A stretch of 32,854 bases of DNA, taken from an uncultured Pseudanabaenaceae cyanobacterium. Its GTDB lineage: Bacteria; Cyanobacteriota; Cyanobacteriia; PCC-9006; JAAUQQ01. The notes below the pieces were generated by a model, which made no database searches, was not told the DNA's origin, and was given only the letters and a program-made list of their open reading frames with translations. The DNA is taken from assembly GCA_938021205.1 (NCBI GenBank), contig CALIGI010000260.1, forward strand, positions 1-32,854, in the 5' to 3' direction. Position numbers and translations under genes: made by a program. Below are positions 1 through 7,575 of this stretch, in pieces; position 1 is the first letter of the stretch, and each line of letters starts with the position of its first letter.

Positions 1-658
1 GGTCTCCTCTGCTCACACTCAGGGGTTGTTTGAAAATTCGGCTGAGCATCAGATTTTAAACTCGAATCAACCGGATATCGCTTGAATTCCGTCGATTGAT
101 ATACTTCAGAGTCATCTGCCACAGCCAGTGTCTTTTTCAAACAATCTCTCAGACAATGTGACAAATACAGGCTAGGAAAAACTCATTAAGCTGAAGAAAC
201 CCATCGCTTTAAAATAAAGGAATCGCCCAGTTCCTCTAAAGCCCCCGGAACTGAGCGAATCACCTGCAAGGACAGTTAGCCGCCTGGGATGCATTCGTAA
301 CTAAGCAATGCCTAGTGCTAGCGCGCCCCAATTGGCTTTCCTCTTGGCTGTACCAATTGTGCCCAGGATGACAAACTCCTCACCCGGCGCAAACACGCAT
401 TTTGCGTGTTTCTCGTGCGAGGCTTTCCGTGGATTCACTTTCACCTCACTGTTCTCTCGAATCTACCCATGTTCGTTTTCTCAGATTATAGACGAGCCTT
501 CACTGCTTAATCGCAACGCCATGAAAACGCCATGAAAAACGAGGCTTAGGAACAAGGATTGGGTTAAATCGCCAAATCTCAAATGCCTTTGCTGACATTT
601 GCTGACATGGCGTTCGATGTAACAACCTCGGGATTAGCTCTGATCTAAGTTTCATTCC
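1..658. other. Intergenic region without a convincing gene
   Basis: No long reading frame with protein-like composition is visible on either strand. A perfect 8-bp hairpin (AAACACGC, loop ATTTT, GCGTGTTT) lies at 391-411, and a 10-bp unit TTTGCTGACA is repeated in tandem at 588-607. A weak 47-codon frame on the minus strand (301-444) is listed separately. The region lies downstream of the leftward CobH-like gene. I recognise no tmRNA, RNase P RNA or 6S RNA signature, but a structured RNA cannot be excluded by eye. Confidence 0.5.
301..444 (-). CDS. Candidate small protein, 47 aa (uncertain)
   Basis: A minus-strand frame opens at a GTG and closes at TAG. The product is basic at its start (VKVNPRKASHEKHAK) and then reads like folded protein (FAPGEEFVILGTIGTAKR), ending in a Gly/Ala-rich stretch. 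The opposite-strand frame over the same bases has a less protein-like composition. There is no ATG, no clear Shine-Dalgarno sequence and no homologue that I recognise. It could be a real small gene, the decayed end of a larger one, or chance. The hairpin at 391-411 falls inside it, which argues partly against coding. Confidence 0.2.
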   Translation of the reverse strand: MKVNPRKASHEKHAKCVFAPGEEFVILGTIGTAKRKANWGALALGIA

Positions 659-1276
659 TTAGGGATAAGGGCGACTGTAATGGGTTAGCTCAATGAGAGC
701 ATCCATAAGAGCCGTGGCGATCGCAGTACCACCGCGGCTTCCTTCTAGGCTAATCCAGGGCGTATTCGTCTTCCGTAGACTAGCCTTGGCAGTCATAGCC
801 AGCCCAGCTCCAGGAGGAACAGCTATGACAAGGGCCGGAGAAATAATCTGTTTCTGAATCAACGCCACCAAACTCTCCAGCGCATGAGCAGATTGGCCAA
901 CCACATAAATCCCCTTTGGATACCGCTGGGCAAGGGTGTCCATGCCACTAGCTACTCGAGGGCGCTGGCGCTGGGGCCTGGTAATTGCCTCTAATGCACA
1001 ATAAACCGGATTAACAAAGCTCCCTTGGATAACCGGCATGAGCGCAACCTGGATAGCAGGCACATCCACCACAATGGTACAGCGGGCCGAAAGTGCAGCA
1101 GCCCCTGAGAACAGGACCGAGTTAGAAATTTGTAGTTGGGATGCCAGCGCCGGATCACCCGTGGCATAAACAATACGACGAGCCACTTCATAGAGAGCCG
1201 GTGGCGAATCAATCTCCGGTCGGAGACACCGGTCAAGTTCAGCAAGGGCTCGGGCGGTGGCGGGGTGCCAATCCAT
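659..1276 (-). CDS. cobH: Precorrin-8X methylmutase family protein (CobH/CbiC)
   Basis: CobH/CbiC moves a methyl group from C11 to C12 of the corrin ring (precorrin-8X to hydrogenobyrinate, or the cobalt form) in cobalamin synthesis, in the cytosol. The 205-residue length is normal for the family. Family features seen are the ARRIVYATGD block near residue 33, the middle block TIVVDVPAIQ with an acidic residue before the ring-binding segment, and the C-terminal Gly-rich block (SRGGTAIATALMDALIEL). In the Pseudomonas enzyme the catalytic residue is a His in RMVHACG; here the aligned residue is Tyr37. I recall Tyr at this site in other cyanobacterial members, so this may be a lineage trait. No other cobalamin gene lies in the window, so the gene is isolated. 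The ATG at 1274-1276 has no strong ribosome site. Family is clear; activity is less so. Confidence 0.82.
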   Translation of the reverse strand: MDWHPATARALAELDRCLRPEIDSPPALYEVARRIVYATGDPALASQLQISNSVLFSGAAALSARCTIVVDVPAIQVALMPVIQGSFVNPVYCALEAITRPQRQRPRVASGMDTLAQRYPKGIYVVGQSAHALESLVALIQKQIISPALVIAVPPGAGLAMTAKASLRKTNTPWISLEGSRGGTAIATALMDALIELTHYSRPYP

Positions 1277-1315
1277 AGGCCAAAGGGAAATGTGGGAGTA
1301 AACAGAAAGGTCACT

Positions 1316-1399
1316 TTAACCCCTTCCGCCAGTCACGATCAGCAGCAATGCGTCCAGGACGGCTTGATTTTGCTGCGCAGTCTGAAGGGTGAATGGCAT
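1316..1399 (-). CDS. Candidate 27-aa leader ORF upstream of the CobH-like gene
   Basis: An ATG-initiated frame on the minus strand encodes a short peptide beginning MPFTLQTAQQNQAVLDALLL and ending in a Gly/Arg tail before TAA. It ends 39 bases before the start codon of the CobH-like gene, on the same strand. The composition is helix-like and unlike random translation, but the length makes this weak evidence. The rest of the 354-base gap (1277-1630) shows nothing clear. I saw no cobalamin riboswitch B12 box. Confidence 0.15.
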   Translation of the reverse strand: MPFTLQTAQQNQAVLDALLLIVTGGRG

Positions 1400-1630
1400 C
1401 TTGCATGGGGCCTGAGGTCGCATTCATTCTACTGCGACTCATTTCATTCGGGGTTAATTCAGAAGCCTTGCCCCGTAGCGCAAACGCAAGCTTCGGTAGA
1501 TTTCGCTGCCCTTAAGGGGTAACTACCCCTAGACCATAGATTTGTCAGAAGACAAGACGATTTTGCGTTTAACAAGCTAAATTGTCTGTGCCAGCTCTTC
1601 GCCTTCTTTCCGACCTGAGGGAAATCCATC

Positions 1631-2506
1631 ATGGATATATTATCGCCGCTACTCTCGATGGTGTTTATCTCCGCCGCTTATATTGCTGGGTCAGTCAAAA
1701 TCATTAATGAAGGAGAAGCGGCTCTGGTGGAGCGTTTTGGTCGCTACCAGCGCACCCTTGCTCCTGGACTCAATTTCACCTTGCCCATTGTCGATACCAT
1801 CGTGATTGACACGACTCGAGAGCAGGTCTTTGACGTCCCCCCTCAGGATGCAGTCACGATGGATGGCGTACCGCTAAAAGCAGATGCCGTTGTGTTTTGG
1901 GAAATAAAAGACCTCTATAAGGTTCATTACAACGTTGATGATGTGAAAGAGGCGATTGAAAACTTCGTCTTGACGAATCTACGTACTGCAGTGAGTCAAA
2001 TGTCTCTGATGGAGGTGTTAGCAGCTCGTTCTGATTTGAACAGCACCTTGCTGACTGAATTGAACTCCGTGACCGATGACTGGGGCGTGAACATTCGCCG
2101 GGTGGATGTGAAGGACATTGACCCTAGCGAAAGCGTGGTCAAGAGCATGGAAATGCGTCGCGTGGCTGAGGAGCAAAAAGCAGCCGCAATTCTTGAGGCC
2201 CAGGGTAAGAAGCAGGCGGCGATCGAAGAAGCAGAAAGCCGTAAGGTCGCAGCTATCTACGAAGCAGAGGGAATTCGCGAAGCCGTCCAGCGCATTGCTG
2301 AGGCGGTTCAATCTGACCCCAATCAGCAATTGGCACTCAAAGAGGTGGTGAAGTATCTGGTGGCCCAGCGTTATGTTGCAGCCAATGAAAAGATTGGCGA
2401 GAGCAACAATGCCAAGGTTCTGTTCATGGACCCCCGCAGCCTCACCGATGCCTTGGATGAGCTGGTTGCTGGGGATACTCCAACATTGCCCGGCGGCGGT
2501 GCCTAG
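1631..2506 (+). CDS. SPFH/Band 7 (stomatin/prohibitin-like) membrane protein
   Basis: The 291-residue protein has a short hydrophobic N-terminal anchor (about residues 4-21), then an SPFH/Band 7 domain (about 22-190). The domain is marked by INEGEAALVERFGRYQRTLAPGLNF and the conserved VDVKDIDPSESV segment. A charged Ala/Glu/Lys-rich helix follows (about 175-225), of the type that forms the coiled coil in these oligomers, and the tail is Gly-rich. Family members form ring-like membrane scaffolds that organise lipid microdomains and often bind proteases such as FtsH. A prohibitin-like role in cyanobacteria is plausible but not shown here. The gene is monocistronic: its neighbours run on the opposite strand and a terminator follows. 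The ATG at 1631 is preceded by GAGGGAAATCC, a fair ribosome site. Confidence 0.92.
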   Translation: MDILSPLLSMVFISAAYIAGSVKIINEGEAALVERFGRYQRTLAPGLNFTLPIVDTIVIDTTREQVFDVPPQDAVTMDGVPLKADAVVFWEIKDLYKVHYNVDDVKEAIENFVLTNLRTAVSQMSLMEVLAARSDLNSTLLTELNSVTDDWGVNIRRVDVKDIDPSESVVKSMEMRRVAEEQKAAAILEAQGKKQAAIEEAESRKVAAIYEAEGIREAVQRIAEAVQSDPNQQLALKEVVKYLVAQRYVAANEKIGESNNAKVLFMDPRSLTDALDELVAGDTPTLPGGGA

Positions 2507-2586
2507 GCCCTAGCCAAGACGTCCGACGAATCGCTGGAGATTCGCCTCGGCACCTTTATTCGCCTCGGCCCCCTTTAAATATCAAG

Positions 2587-2625
2587 AACGCCCCCTTGGA
2601 GAATTCAACTCTCAGGGGGTGTTTT
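2587..2625 (+). terminator. Rho-independent terminator after the SPFH gene
   Basis: The arms AACGCCCCCTTGGAG and CTCAGGGGGTGTT form a stem with a short loop, followed by a T-rich TTTTGG. It lies 80 bases after the SPFH stop and before the converging HAD gene. It could act in both directions, since the upstream arm begins with AA. Confidence 0.75.
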
Positions 2626-2658
2626 GGATAATGGGAGAATTCAAGGAGCAGTGGTGAT

Positions 2659-3459
2659 TCAGACATTTGAATTGCTGTCACTGCCTATCACAGCTTCAGG
2701 CTCCATTTCACTGGCTTCCATTTCTTGGGGAGGCTGCTCTTCTGGGATTGTCGGCTCACCTTCACCTGCGATGATGCTGCAAACTCGATCTAGCTCCAGA
2801 TCGCGAAGGTAATCGATCGCCCAATTAGCCTGTCGCTGCAACATGTGGAAAGGATAGGTATGGGCCACCCCCACCACTGAAATACCAGCGGCCTTGGCCG
2901 CTTGGATACCCGCAAATGTATCTTCAATCGCCAGACAGTTCTCTGGCTGTAAATCTAAATCTGGATTTGCTTGGTTGAGCTGTTTGACAGCGAGTAGATA
3001 GCCATCGGGCTTAGGCTTACTGGTCGTGATGTCGTCGCCGGTTACGATGATTGGAAAATACCGACGGAGGTTGAGACGGTCCAGCACAAGCTCTACTTCA
3101 CTGCGCAGGGCACCACTGACCACGGCCAGCTTTAGATCAGCCTCGCTGAACTTTTCAATCAGTTCCTCAAGACCGGGATAGCTGGGCAGTTCCTCAATGG
3201 CCGCGAGTTTGGCTTTGTAAGCCGTTGATTTATTGGCAAGGAGGCGATCCAAGTCAGCCTCACTCAGGACGCGACCTCGGCGACTGAGAAGCTCCCAGAT
3301 GCAGGCACGATCGCTTCTCCCCAAGCAAATCTCTGCAAATTCTCCAGGCTGCGATCGCAGATTCTCCCCTAACAGCAGATCAGCAATCAATTCCTCATGG
3401 ATGGGCTCATCGTTAATGATGACGCCGTTGAAATCAAACAGGATGGCTTTGAGTGTCAT
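2659..3459 (-). CDS. HAD-superfamily hydrolase, beta-phosphoglucomutase-like
   Basis: The 266-residue protein is a subclass IA HAD enzyme. The nucleophile motif is LFDFNGVI (Asp9), with a helical cap over about residues 18-85. Motif II is VVSGAL, motif III the Lys in TSKPKPDGYL, and motif IV IEDTFAGI. Such enzymes remove phosphate from, or transfer it within, small sugar phosphates. The second Asp of the usual DxD motif, which acts as acid/base, is replaced by Asn11 (D-F-N). This should impair ordinary phosphatase chemistry, although I recall DFNG in related cyanobacterial proteins. The last 40 residues are an acidic Glu/Pro-rich tail outside the fold. The gene lies downstream of hemF on the same strand, but a strong terminator separates them. 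Substrate is unknown. Confidence 0.85.
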   Translation of the reverse strand: MTLKAILFDFNGVIINDEPIHEELIADLLLGENLRSQPGEFAEICLGRSDRACIWELLSRRGRVLSEADLDRLLANKSTAYKAKLAAIEELPSYPGLEELIEKFSEADLKLAVVSGALRSEVELVLDRLNLRRYFPIIVTGDDITTSKPKPDGYLLAVKQLNQANPDLDLQPENCLAIEDTFAGIQAAKAAGISVVGVAHTYPFHMLQRQANWAIDYLRDLELDRVCSIIAGEGEPTIPEEQPPQEMEASEMEPEAVIGSDSNSNV

Positions 3460-3485
3460 AAGCCGATACCGGCAGAAAAGAGAAC

Positions 3486-3513
3486 AGGCGGTCAGAGAAA
3501 GCTCTGACCGCCT
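3486..3513 (-). terminator. Perfect 12-bp hairpin terminator after hemF
   Basis: AGGCGGTCAGAG and CTCTGACCGCCT pair perfectly around a 4-base loop. Read on the minus strand, the stem is followed by the U-rich GTTCTCTTTTC, as expected for intrinsic termination of hemF. A second, weaker inverted repeat (CTCTGCT/AGCAGAG, 3528-3553) sits between this stem and the hemF stop. Confidence 0.8.
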
Positions 3514-3561
3514 ATTTTAAATGAATTCTCTGCTCAGGGATGACTCAGCAGAGTGAGGAAA

Positions 3562-4629
3562 TTAACCTTTGGACCAGTTCGCCCAATCCTGGGGCTTGAG
3601 GAAGGTGTCATACAGCTCAGCCTCAGGGCTGCCGGGCTCAGGCTTGAAGTCATACTCCCAGCGGACCAGGGGAGGCAGAGACATGAGGATGGACTCGGTG
3701 CGACCATTGGTCTGGAGACCGAAGATGGTGCCCCGGTCATAAACCAGGTTGAACTCTACATAGCGACCGCGACGGTAGAGCTGGAAGTTGCGCTGAGCTT
3801 CGGTGTACTCAGTGTTCTTGCGGCGCTCAACGATGGGCAGGTAGCAGTCGAGAAAGGAGTTACCGCAGGTCTGGATGAAGGCGAAGACGTCTTCCCAGTT
3901 ACGTTCAACCTTACCGACCTGGTCGCTGTAGGCTGCGGCCTTGCTTTCTAGCATGGGGCCTTTGCAGAGGATACCTTGATCATTTTGGTAGTCGAAGAAT
4001 ATACCGCCGACGCCGCGAGTCTCGTCGCGGTGCTTGAGATAAAAATACTCGTCACACCATTGCTTGAAGGTGTTGTAGTACTCGGGGTGATGCTTGTCGC
4101 AGGCCGCCTTCAAGGTCTTGTGGAAGTGGGCTGCGTCTTCAGCAAAGGGGTAGTAAGGCGTGAGGTCAATGCCGCCGCCAAACCACCAAACGGGACCGGC
4201 TTCGAAGTAACGGTAGTTGAGGTGAACCGTTGGGATAAAGGGGTTCTCGGGGTGAAGAACCAAGGAGGTACCGGTGGCAAAGAAGTCATGGCCCGCTGCC
4301 TCAGGACACTGGTTGAGGATTGAAGGAGGAAGGCTATTGCCCCAAACTTCAGAGAAATTGACGCCGCCTTTTTCTAAGACTTTGCCGTCTTGCATGACGC
4401 GGGAGCGACCGCCGCCGCCTTCCTCACGGCTCCAGGCATCCTGGCGGAAGGTCGCGCCACCATCAATGGTCTCAATGCCTTGGCAAATCTGGTCTTGCAG
4501 ACCCATCATGAATGCCTTGACTCGCTCCCGTGAATCCTTGGGAGGGAGGGACAGCTTGCTCTTGGGAGGTAGAGGTTGGTTCTCACCCTCGGCTTTGCTG
4601 GCTTGAGACTTAGGGATAGCAGCAGTCAT
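3562..4629 (-). CDS. hemF: Oxygen-dependent coproporphyrinogen III oxidase
   Basis: HemF oxidatively decarboxylates two propionate groups of coproporphyrinogen III to give protoporphyrinogen IX, using O2, on the common route to heme, chlorophyll and bilins. The 355-residue length is normal, with a Lys/Pro/Ser-rich N-terminal extension of about 25 residues. Signature segments are clear: [65 protein letters not shown] and [19 protein letters not shown]. The [11 protein letters not shown] block carries substrate-site residues. The gene diverges from mrp across a 401-base gap that must hold both promoters. A strong hairpin terminator follows. Identity is certain. Confidence 0.98.
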   Translation of the reverse strand: MTAAIPKSQASKAEGENQPLPPKSKLSLPPKDSRERVKAFMMGLQDQICQGIETIDGGATFRQDAWSREEGGGGRSRVMQDGKVLEKGGVNFSEVWGNSLPPSILNQCPEAAGHDFFATGTSLVLHPENPFIPTVHLNYRYFEAGPVWWFGGGIDLTPYYPFAEDAAHFHKTLKAACDKHHPEYYNTFKQWCDEYFYLKHRDETRGVGGIFFDYQNDQGILCKGPMLESKAAAYSDQVGKVERNWEDVFAFIQTCGNSFLDCYLPIVERRKNTEYTEAQRNFQLYRRGRYVEFNLVYDRGTIFGLQTNGRTESILMSLPPLVRWEYDFKPEPGSPEAELYDTFLKPQDWANWSKG

Positions 4630-5030
4630 GAAATGTGTGTTTGATAGAAACAGATTTTCTTAAAACGACCCTAAATATCCTGGATATTGAAGGCCTTCAC
4701 TCAATCTATCGCTCAGTCGCCCCCTAGTCGCCTAATGGGAGGCTAGCGAAGCCTCGATTGAATTCCTATTATCTGCTTAAGAGTTGGATCTAGGGAAACC
4801 AAAGTTGTTGAAAGTTAATATTCTGTTGCAGGGTGAAAGACCTTCGCTATAGGTCTGTTTGGGGCGATCGCCACCGCAGCCAGATAAGATATGAAGATAA
4901 TTAAAATCTCTTGATTGACCGTCCCATCTGCGGCTTTTCAGCTCGGAACAGAAGTCCTCTGTTTTGGGTCTGTTAAAGCGCTCAGCAGTGTTCTTTGCTA
5001 GACGGCTGTTTTTTCTTCATTTTTGACTCC
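4630..5030. promoter_or_regulatory. Divergent intergenic region between hemF and mrp
   Basis: Both flanking genes start outward from this 401-base gap, so it must contain both promoters. A HIP1 palindrome (GCGATCGC) lies at 4864-4871. The minus strand has GATAAT (within 4768-4775), a possible -10 for hemF, but no convincing -35 at the right spacing. A TTG at 4995 is in frame with mrp, but the ATG at 5031 fits the family better. No riboswitch is recognised. Confidence 0.4.
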
Positions 5031-6128
5031 ATGCCTGCCACCCTCGACAAGACCGCCATCCTTGATGTGCTGCGCCCTGTGCAAGATCCAGAGCTGCAAA
5101 AGAGCCTGGTCGAACTCAACATGATTCGCAATGTGGAGATGGAAGGAGGGCAGGTGAGCTTTACGTTGGTGCTAACTACACCGGCTTGTCCGCTGAAGGA
5201 AATGATTGTGGATGACTGCAAAGCTGCGGTCATGAAGCTGCCGGGTGTAACGGATGTCCAGGTGGAAGTCACGGCGGAGACGCCGCAATTCAAAGCCCCA
5301 GCGGGAGGCAACGGCTTACCTGAGAAAGAGGGCTTACCCGGTGTTAAAAACATCATCGCGGTAACCAGCGGCAAAGGCGGCGTGGGCAAGAGTACCGTAT
5401 CCGTCAATATCGCCGTAGCTCTGGCCCAAAGCGGTGCCAAGGTGGGCTTGCTAGATGCAGATATCTATGGCCCCAATACCCCCAATATGATGGGCCTGAA
5501 CGATGCCAATGTGGCGGTGGAGCAAGGCCCCAACGGCGAGATGCTGGAGCCCCCCTTCAACCATGGAGTCAAGCTGGTCTCCATGGCCTTTTTGATTGAC
5601 CCAGATCAGCCGGTGATGTGGCGCGGACCCATGCTCAACGGCATTATTCGCAAGTTTCTGTATCAGGTGAATTGGGGCGAGCTGGATTACCTTGTGGTGG
5701 ATATGCCCCCCGGAACGGGCGATGCCCAGTTGACTCTGGCCCAGGCCGTGCCCATGTCCGGTGCGGTGGTGGTGACGACGCCCCAAACGGTGGCGCTCCA
5801 CGATGCGCGCCGCGGCTTAAAGATGTTTGAGCAGTTGAATGTGCCGATTCTAGGCATTGCTGAAAACATGAGCTACTTCGTTCCACCGGATATGCCGGAG
5901 AAGTCCTATGACATTTTTGGTTCTAAGGGTGGGGAGAATACGGCGAAGGAATTGGGTTTGCCACTGCTAGGCTGCGTGCCGTTAGAAATTCCCGTGCGGG
6001 AAGGGGGCGATCGCGGCATCCCCATCGTCCTAGCCGATCCTGAATCTGCCTCTGCCAAAGCCTTGGTCAACATTGCCCAGCAGGTCGCAGCCCGGATTTC
6101 TGTCCTGGCCCTCGGCGGAGGTAATTAG
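5031..6128 (+). CDS. mrp: Mrp/ApbC (NBP35-type) Fe-S cluster carrier ATPase
   Basis: Mrp proteins bind an Fe-S cluster and ATP as dimers and pass clusters to target proteins. Residues 1-85 form a DUF59/MIP18 domain (LRPVQDPELQKSLVELNMI, TTPACPLKEM). A P-loop domain follows, with the deviant Walker A SGKGGVGKST near residue 118, DADIYGPNTPNMMG, and VVDMPPGTGDAQLT. The bacterial CxxC cluster-ligand pair is not seen: the segment after IAENMSYF reads VPPDMPEKSYDIFGSKGG. This resembles the plant/cyanobacterial form as I recall it. The ATG at 5031 was chosen because the frame can be extended upstream only to a TTG, and homologues start near MPATLDK. rodA begins 5 bases after the stop, so the two are probably co-transcribed. 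Confidence 0.95.
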   Translation: MPATLDKTAILDVLRPVQDPELQKSLVELNMIRNVEMEGGQVSFTLVLTTPACPLKEMIVDDCKAAVMKLPGVTDVQVEVTAETPQFKAPAGGNGLPEKEGLPGVKNIIAVTSGKGGVGKSTVSVNIAVALAQSGAKVGLLDADIYGPNTPNMMGLNDANVAVEQGPNGEMLEPPFNHGVKLVSMAFLIDPDQPVMWRGPMLNGIIRKFLYQVNWGELDYLVVDMPPGTGDAQLTLAQAVPMSGAVVVTTPQTVALHDARRGLKMFEQLNVPILGIAENMSYFVPPDMPEKSYDIFGSKGGENTAKELGLPLLGCVPLEIPVREGGDRGIPIVLADPESASAKALVNIAQQVAARISVLALGGGN

Positions 6129-6133
6129 GGCTT

Positions 6134-7420
6134 ATGCTGGGTCGCTCCTTCCGTCGCTTTTCTTGGAAAGGCCTGTTCGATCCTCTCAAGGATATGGACT
6201 GGTGGCTTGCAGGGGCGGCGATCGCCCTAACGCTCCTCGGTGGCCTGCTCATTCGCAGCACCCAGCTCCATACCAGGGTGATTGGTTTTGAGGTGAGCTG
6301 GTTCCAGCACTGGGTCACGGGCGGCGTCGGTTTAGCCATGATGTTTTTGCTGGCCTATGTCCGCTATGACAAGCTTGAACAGTGGCCCTGGATTATCTAC
6401 ATCCTGACCTGTGCTTCCCTATTGTTTGTAAAATTTTCCGGTACTAGCGCCCTGGGAGCCCAAAGCTGGATTTCCATTGGTGGCTTTAATATTCAGCCGT
6501 CAGAATTTGCCAAGTTGGGCGTCATCGTAGTTTTGGCAGCGGTGCTTGGGGAAGATGAGGCAGCTACGATTCCCTCGTTAATTCGAGCCCTGGTAATTTT
6601 GGTGATTCCCTGGGGGCTGGTGTTTATCCAGCCGGACTTGGGGACATCGCTAGTTTTTGGCGCGATCGCCCTCGGCATGCTCTATTGGGCCAATGCTAAG
6701 CCAGGCTGGATCATTTTGATGATGTCCCCCCTGATCTCAGCCATTCTGTTTGGCATCGGCACAGGTAAGGCCTGGTTTTTTATTCCTTGGTTTGCCTGGC
6801 TAGTCGGCATGGGAGTCACAGCCTGGCGCAGTTTGCCCTGGCCCCGCATTGGCGCATTCCTAGCCGTGGCAATCAATTCCATTGTCGGCGGACTCGGAAC
6901 CTGGGCCTGGACCAATGTCCTCAAGCCTCACCAACGAATTCGTCTCATTTCCTTCCTGGATCCGACCCAAGATCCGCTAGGTTCTGGTTACCACTTGATT
7001 CAGTCCAGTATTGCCGTAGGCTCCGGGCAACTTTGGGGCACAGGCTTAAATCAGGGCTCCCAGACTCAATTGGAATTTATCCCTGAGCAGCATACGGACT
7101 TCATTTTCTCGGCTGTGGGCGAAGAAATGGGCTTTATTGGCGCAATGCTAGTGCTAATGCTGTTTTGGCTAATTTGCTTACGATTGTTGATTATTGCCCA
7201 GAATGCAAAGGACAACTTCGGCTCGCTAATTGCCATTGGCGTGCTTTCCATGGTGCTGTTCCAAACCTTTATTAACGTGGGCATGACCATTGGCGTATCC
7301 CCTGTGACTGGTATTCCCTTACCTTGGTTGAGCTACGGGAGATCAGCCTTGCTAACAAATTTCATTGGCTTGGGATTAGCCGAATCTGTCGCCAATCATC
7401 GCCAGCGTTTCCGGTTCTAG
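6134..7420 (+). CDS. rodA: RodA peptidoglycan glycosyltransferase (SEDS family)
   Basis: RodA polymerises lipid II into glycan strands together with a class B penicillin-binding protein during side-wall elongation, in the plasma membrane. The 428-residue protein has about ten hydrophobic segments. SEDS motifs include the early FNIQPSEFAKL, IQPDLGTSLVF with the catalytic-type Asp, and the C-terminal GVSPVTGIPLPWLSYG. The long extracytoplasmic loop contains HQRIRLISFLDPTQDPLGSGYHLIQS. The clear FDPLKDMDW start and the PVTGIPLP motif favour RodA over FtsW. It follows mrp by 5 bases. A 7-bp inverted repeat (GTGGATT/AATCCAC, about 7440-7466) follows the stop but lacks a good T-tract, so read-through into the kinase gene is possible. 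Confidence 0.95.
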   Translation: MLGRSFRRFSWKGLFDPLKDMDWWLAGAAIALTLLGGLLIRSTQLHTRVIGFEVSWFQHWVTGGVGLAMMFLLAYVRYDKLEQWPWIIYILTCASLLFVKFSGTSALGAQSWISIGGFNIQPSEFAKLGVIVVLAAVLGEDEAATIPSLIRALVILVIPWGLVFIQPDLGTSLVFGAIALGMLYWANAKPGWIILMMSPLISAILFGIGTGKAWFFIPWFAWLVGMGVTAWRSLPWPRIGAFLAVAINSIVGGLGTWAWTNVLKPHQRIRLISFLDPTQDPLGSGYHLIQSSIAVGSGQLWGTGLNQGSQTQLEFIPEQHTDFIFSAVGEEMGFIGAMLVLMLFWLICLRLLIIAQNAKDNFGSLIAIGVLSMVLFQTFINVGMTIGVSPVTGIPLPWLSYGRSALLTNFIGLGLAESVANHRQRFRF

Positions 7421-7575
7421 CATTGGAAGCAATTGAATCGTGGATTTCAGCCCCGCACAATCCACAACTTGGCAACCCTAGAACAAATGCGCCATGAGCG
7501 GGAATCCCCACTCCAAACCTTCGGCCCCCGCCTAGTCCTACTCCCAGCCAATGGGTATGTTAGGACTGTTGCATC

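Noticed and set aside
308..535. 75-codon plus-strand frame in the left intergenic region
   Set aside because: Composition is unlike protein (rich in Ser, Pro and Phe from A/T-rich sequence), with no ribosome site; it overlaps a more protein-like minus frame and a hairpin.
588..607. Tandem TTTGCTGACA repeat as a CRISPR-like or binding-site array
   Set aside because: Only two 10-bp copies with no spacers; probably chance or a small duplication.
1277..1630. Cobalamin riboswitch upstream of the CobH-like gene
   Set aside because: No B12 box or characteristic paired elements could be found on the minus strand.
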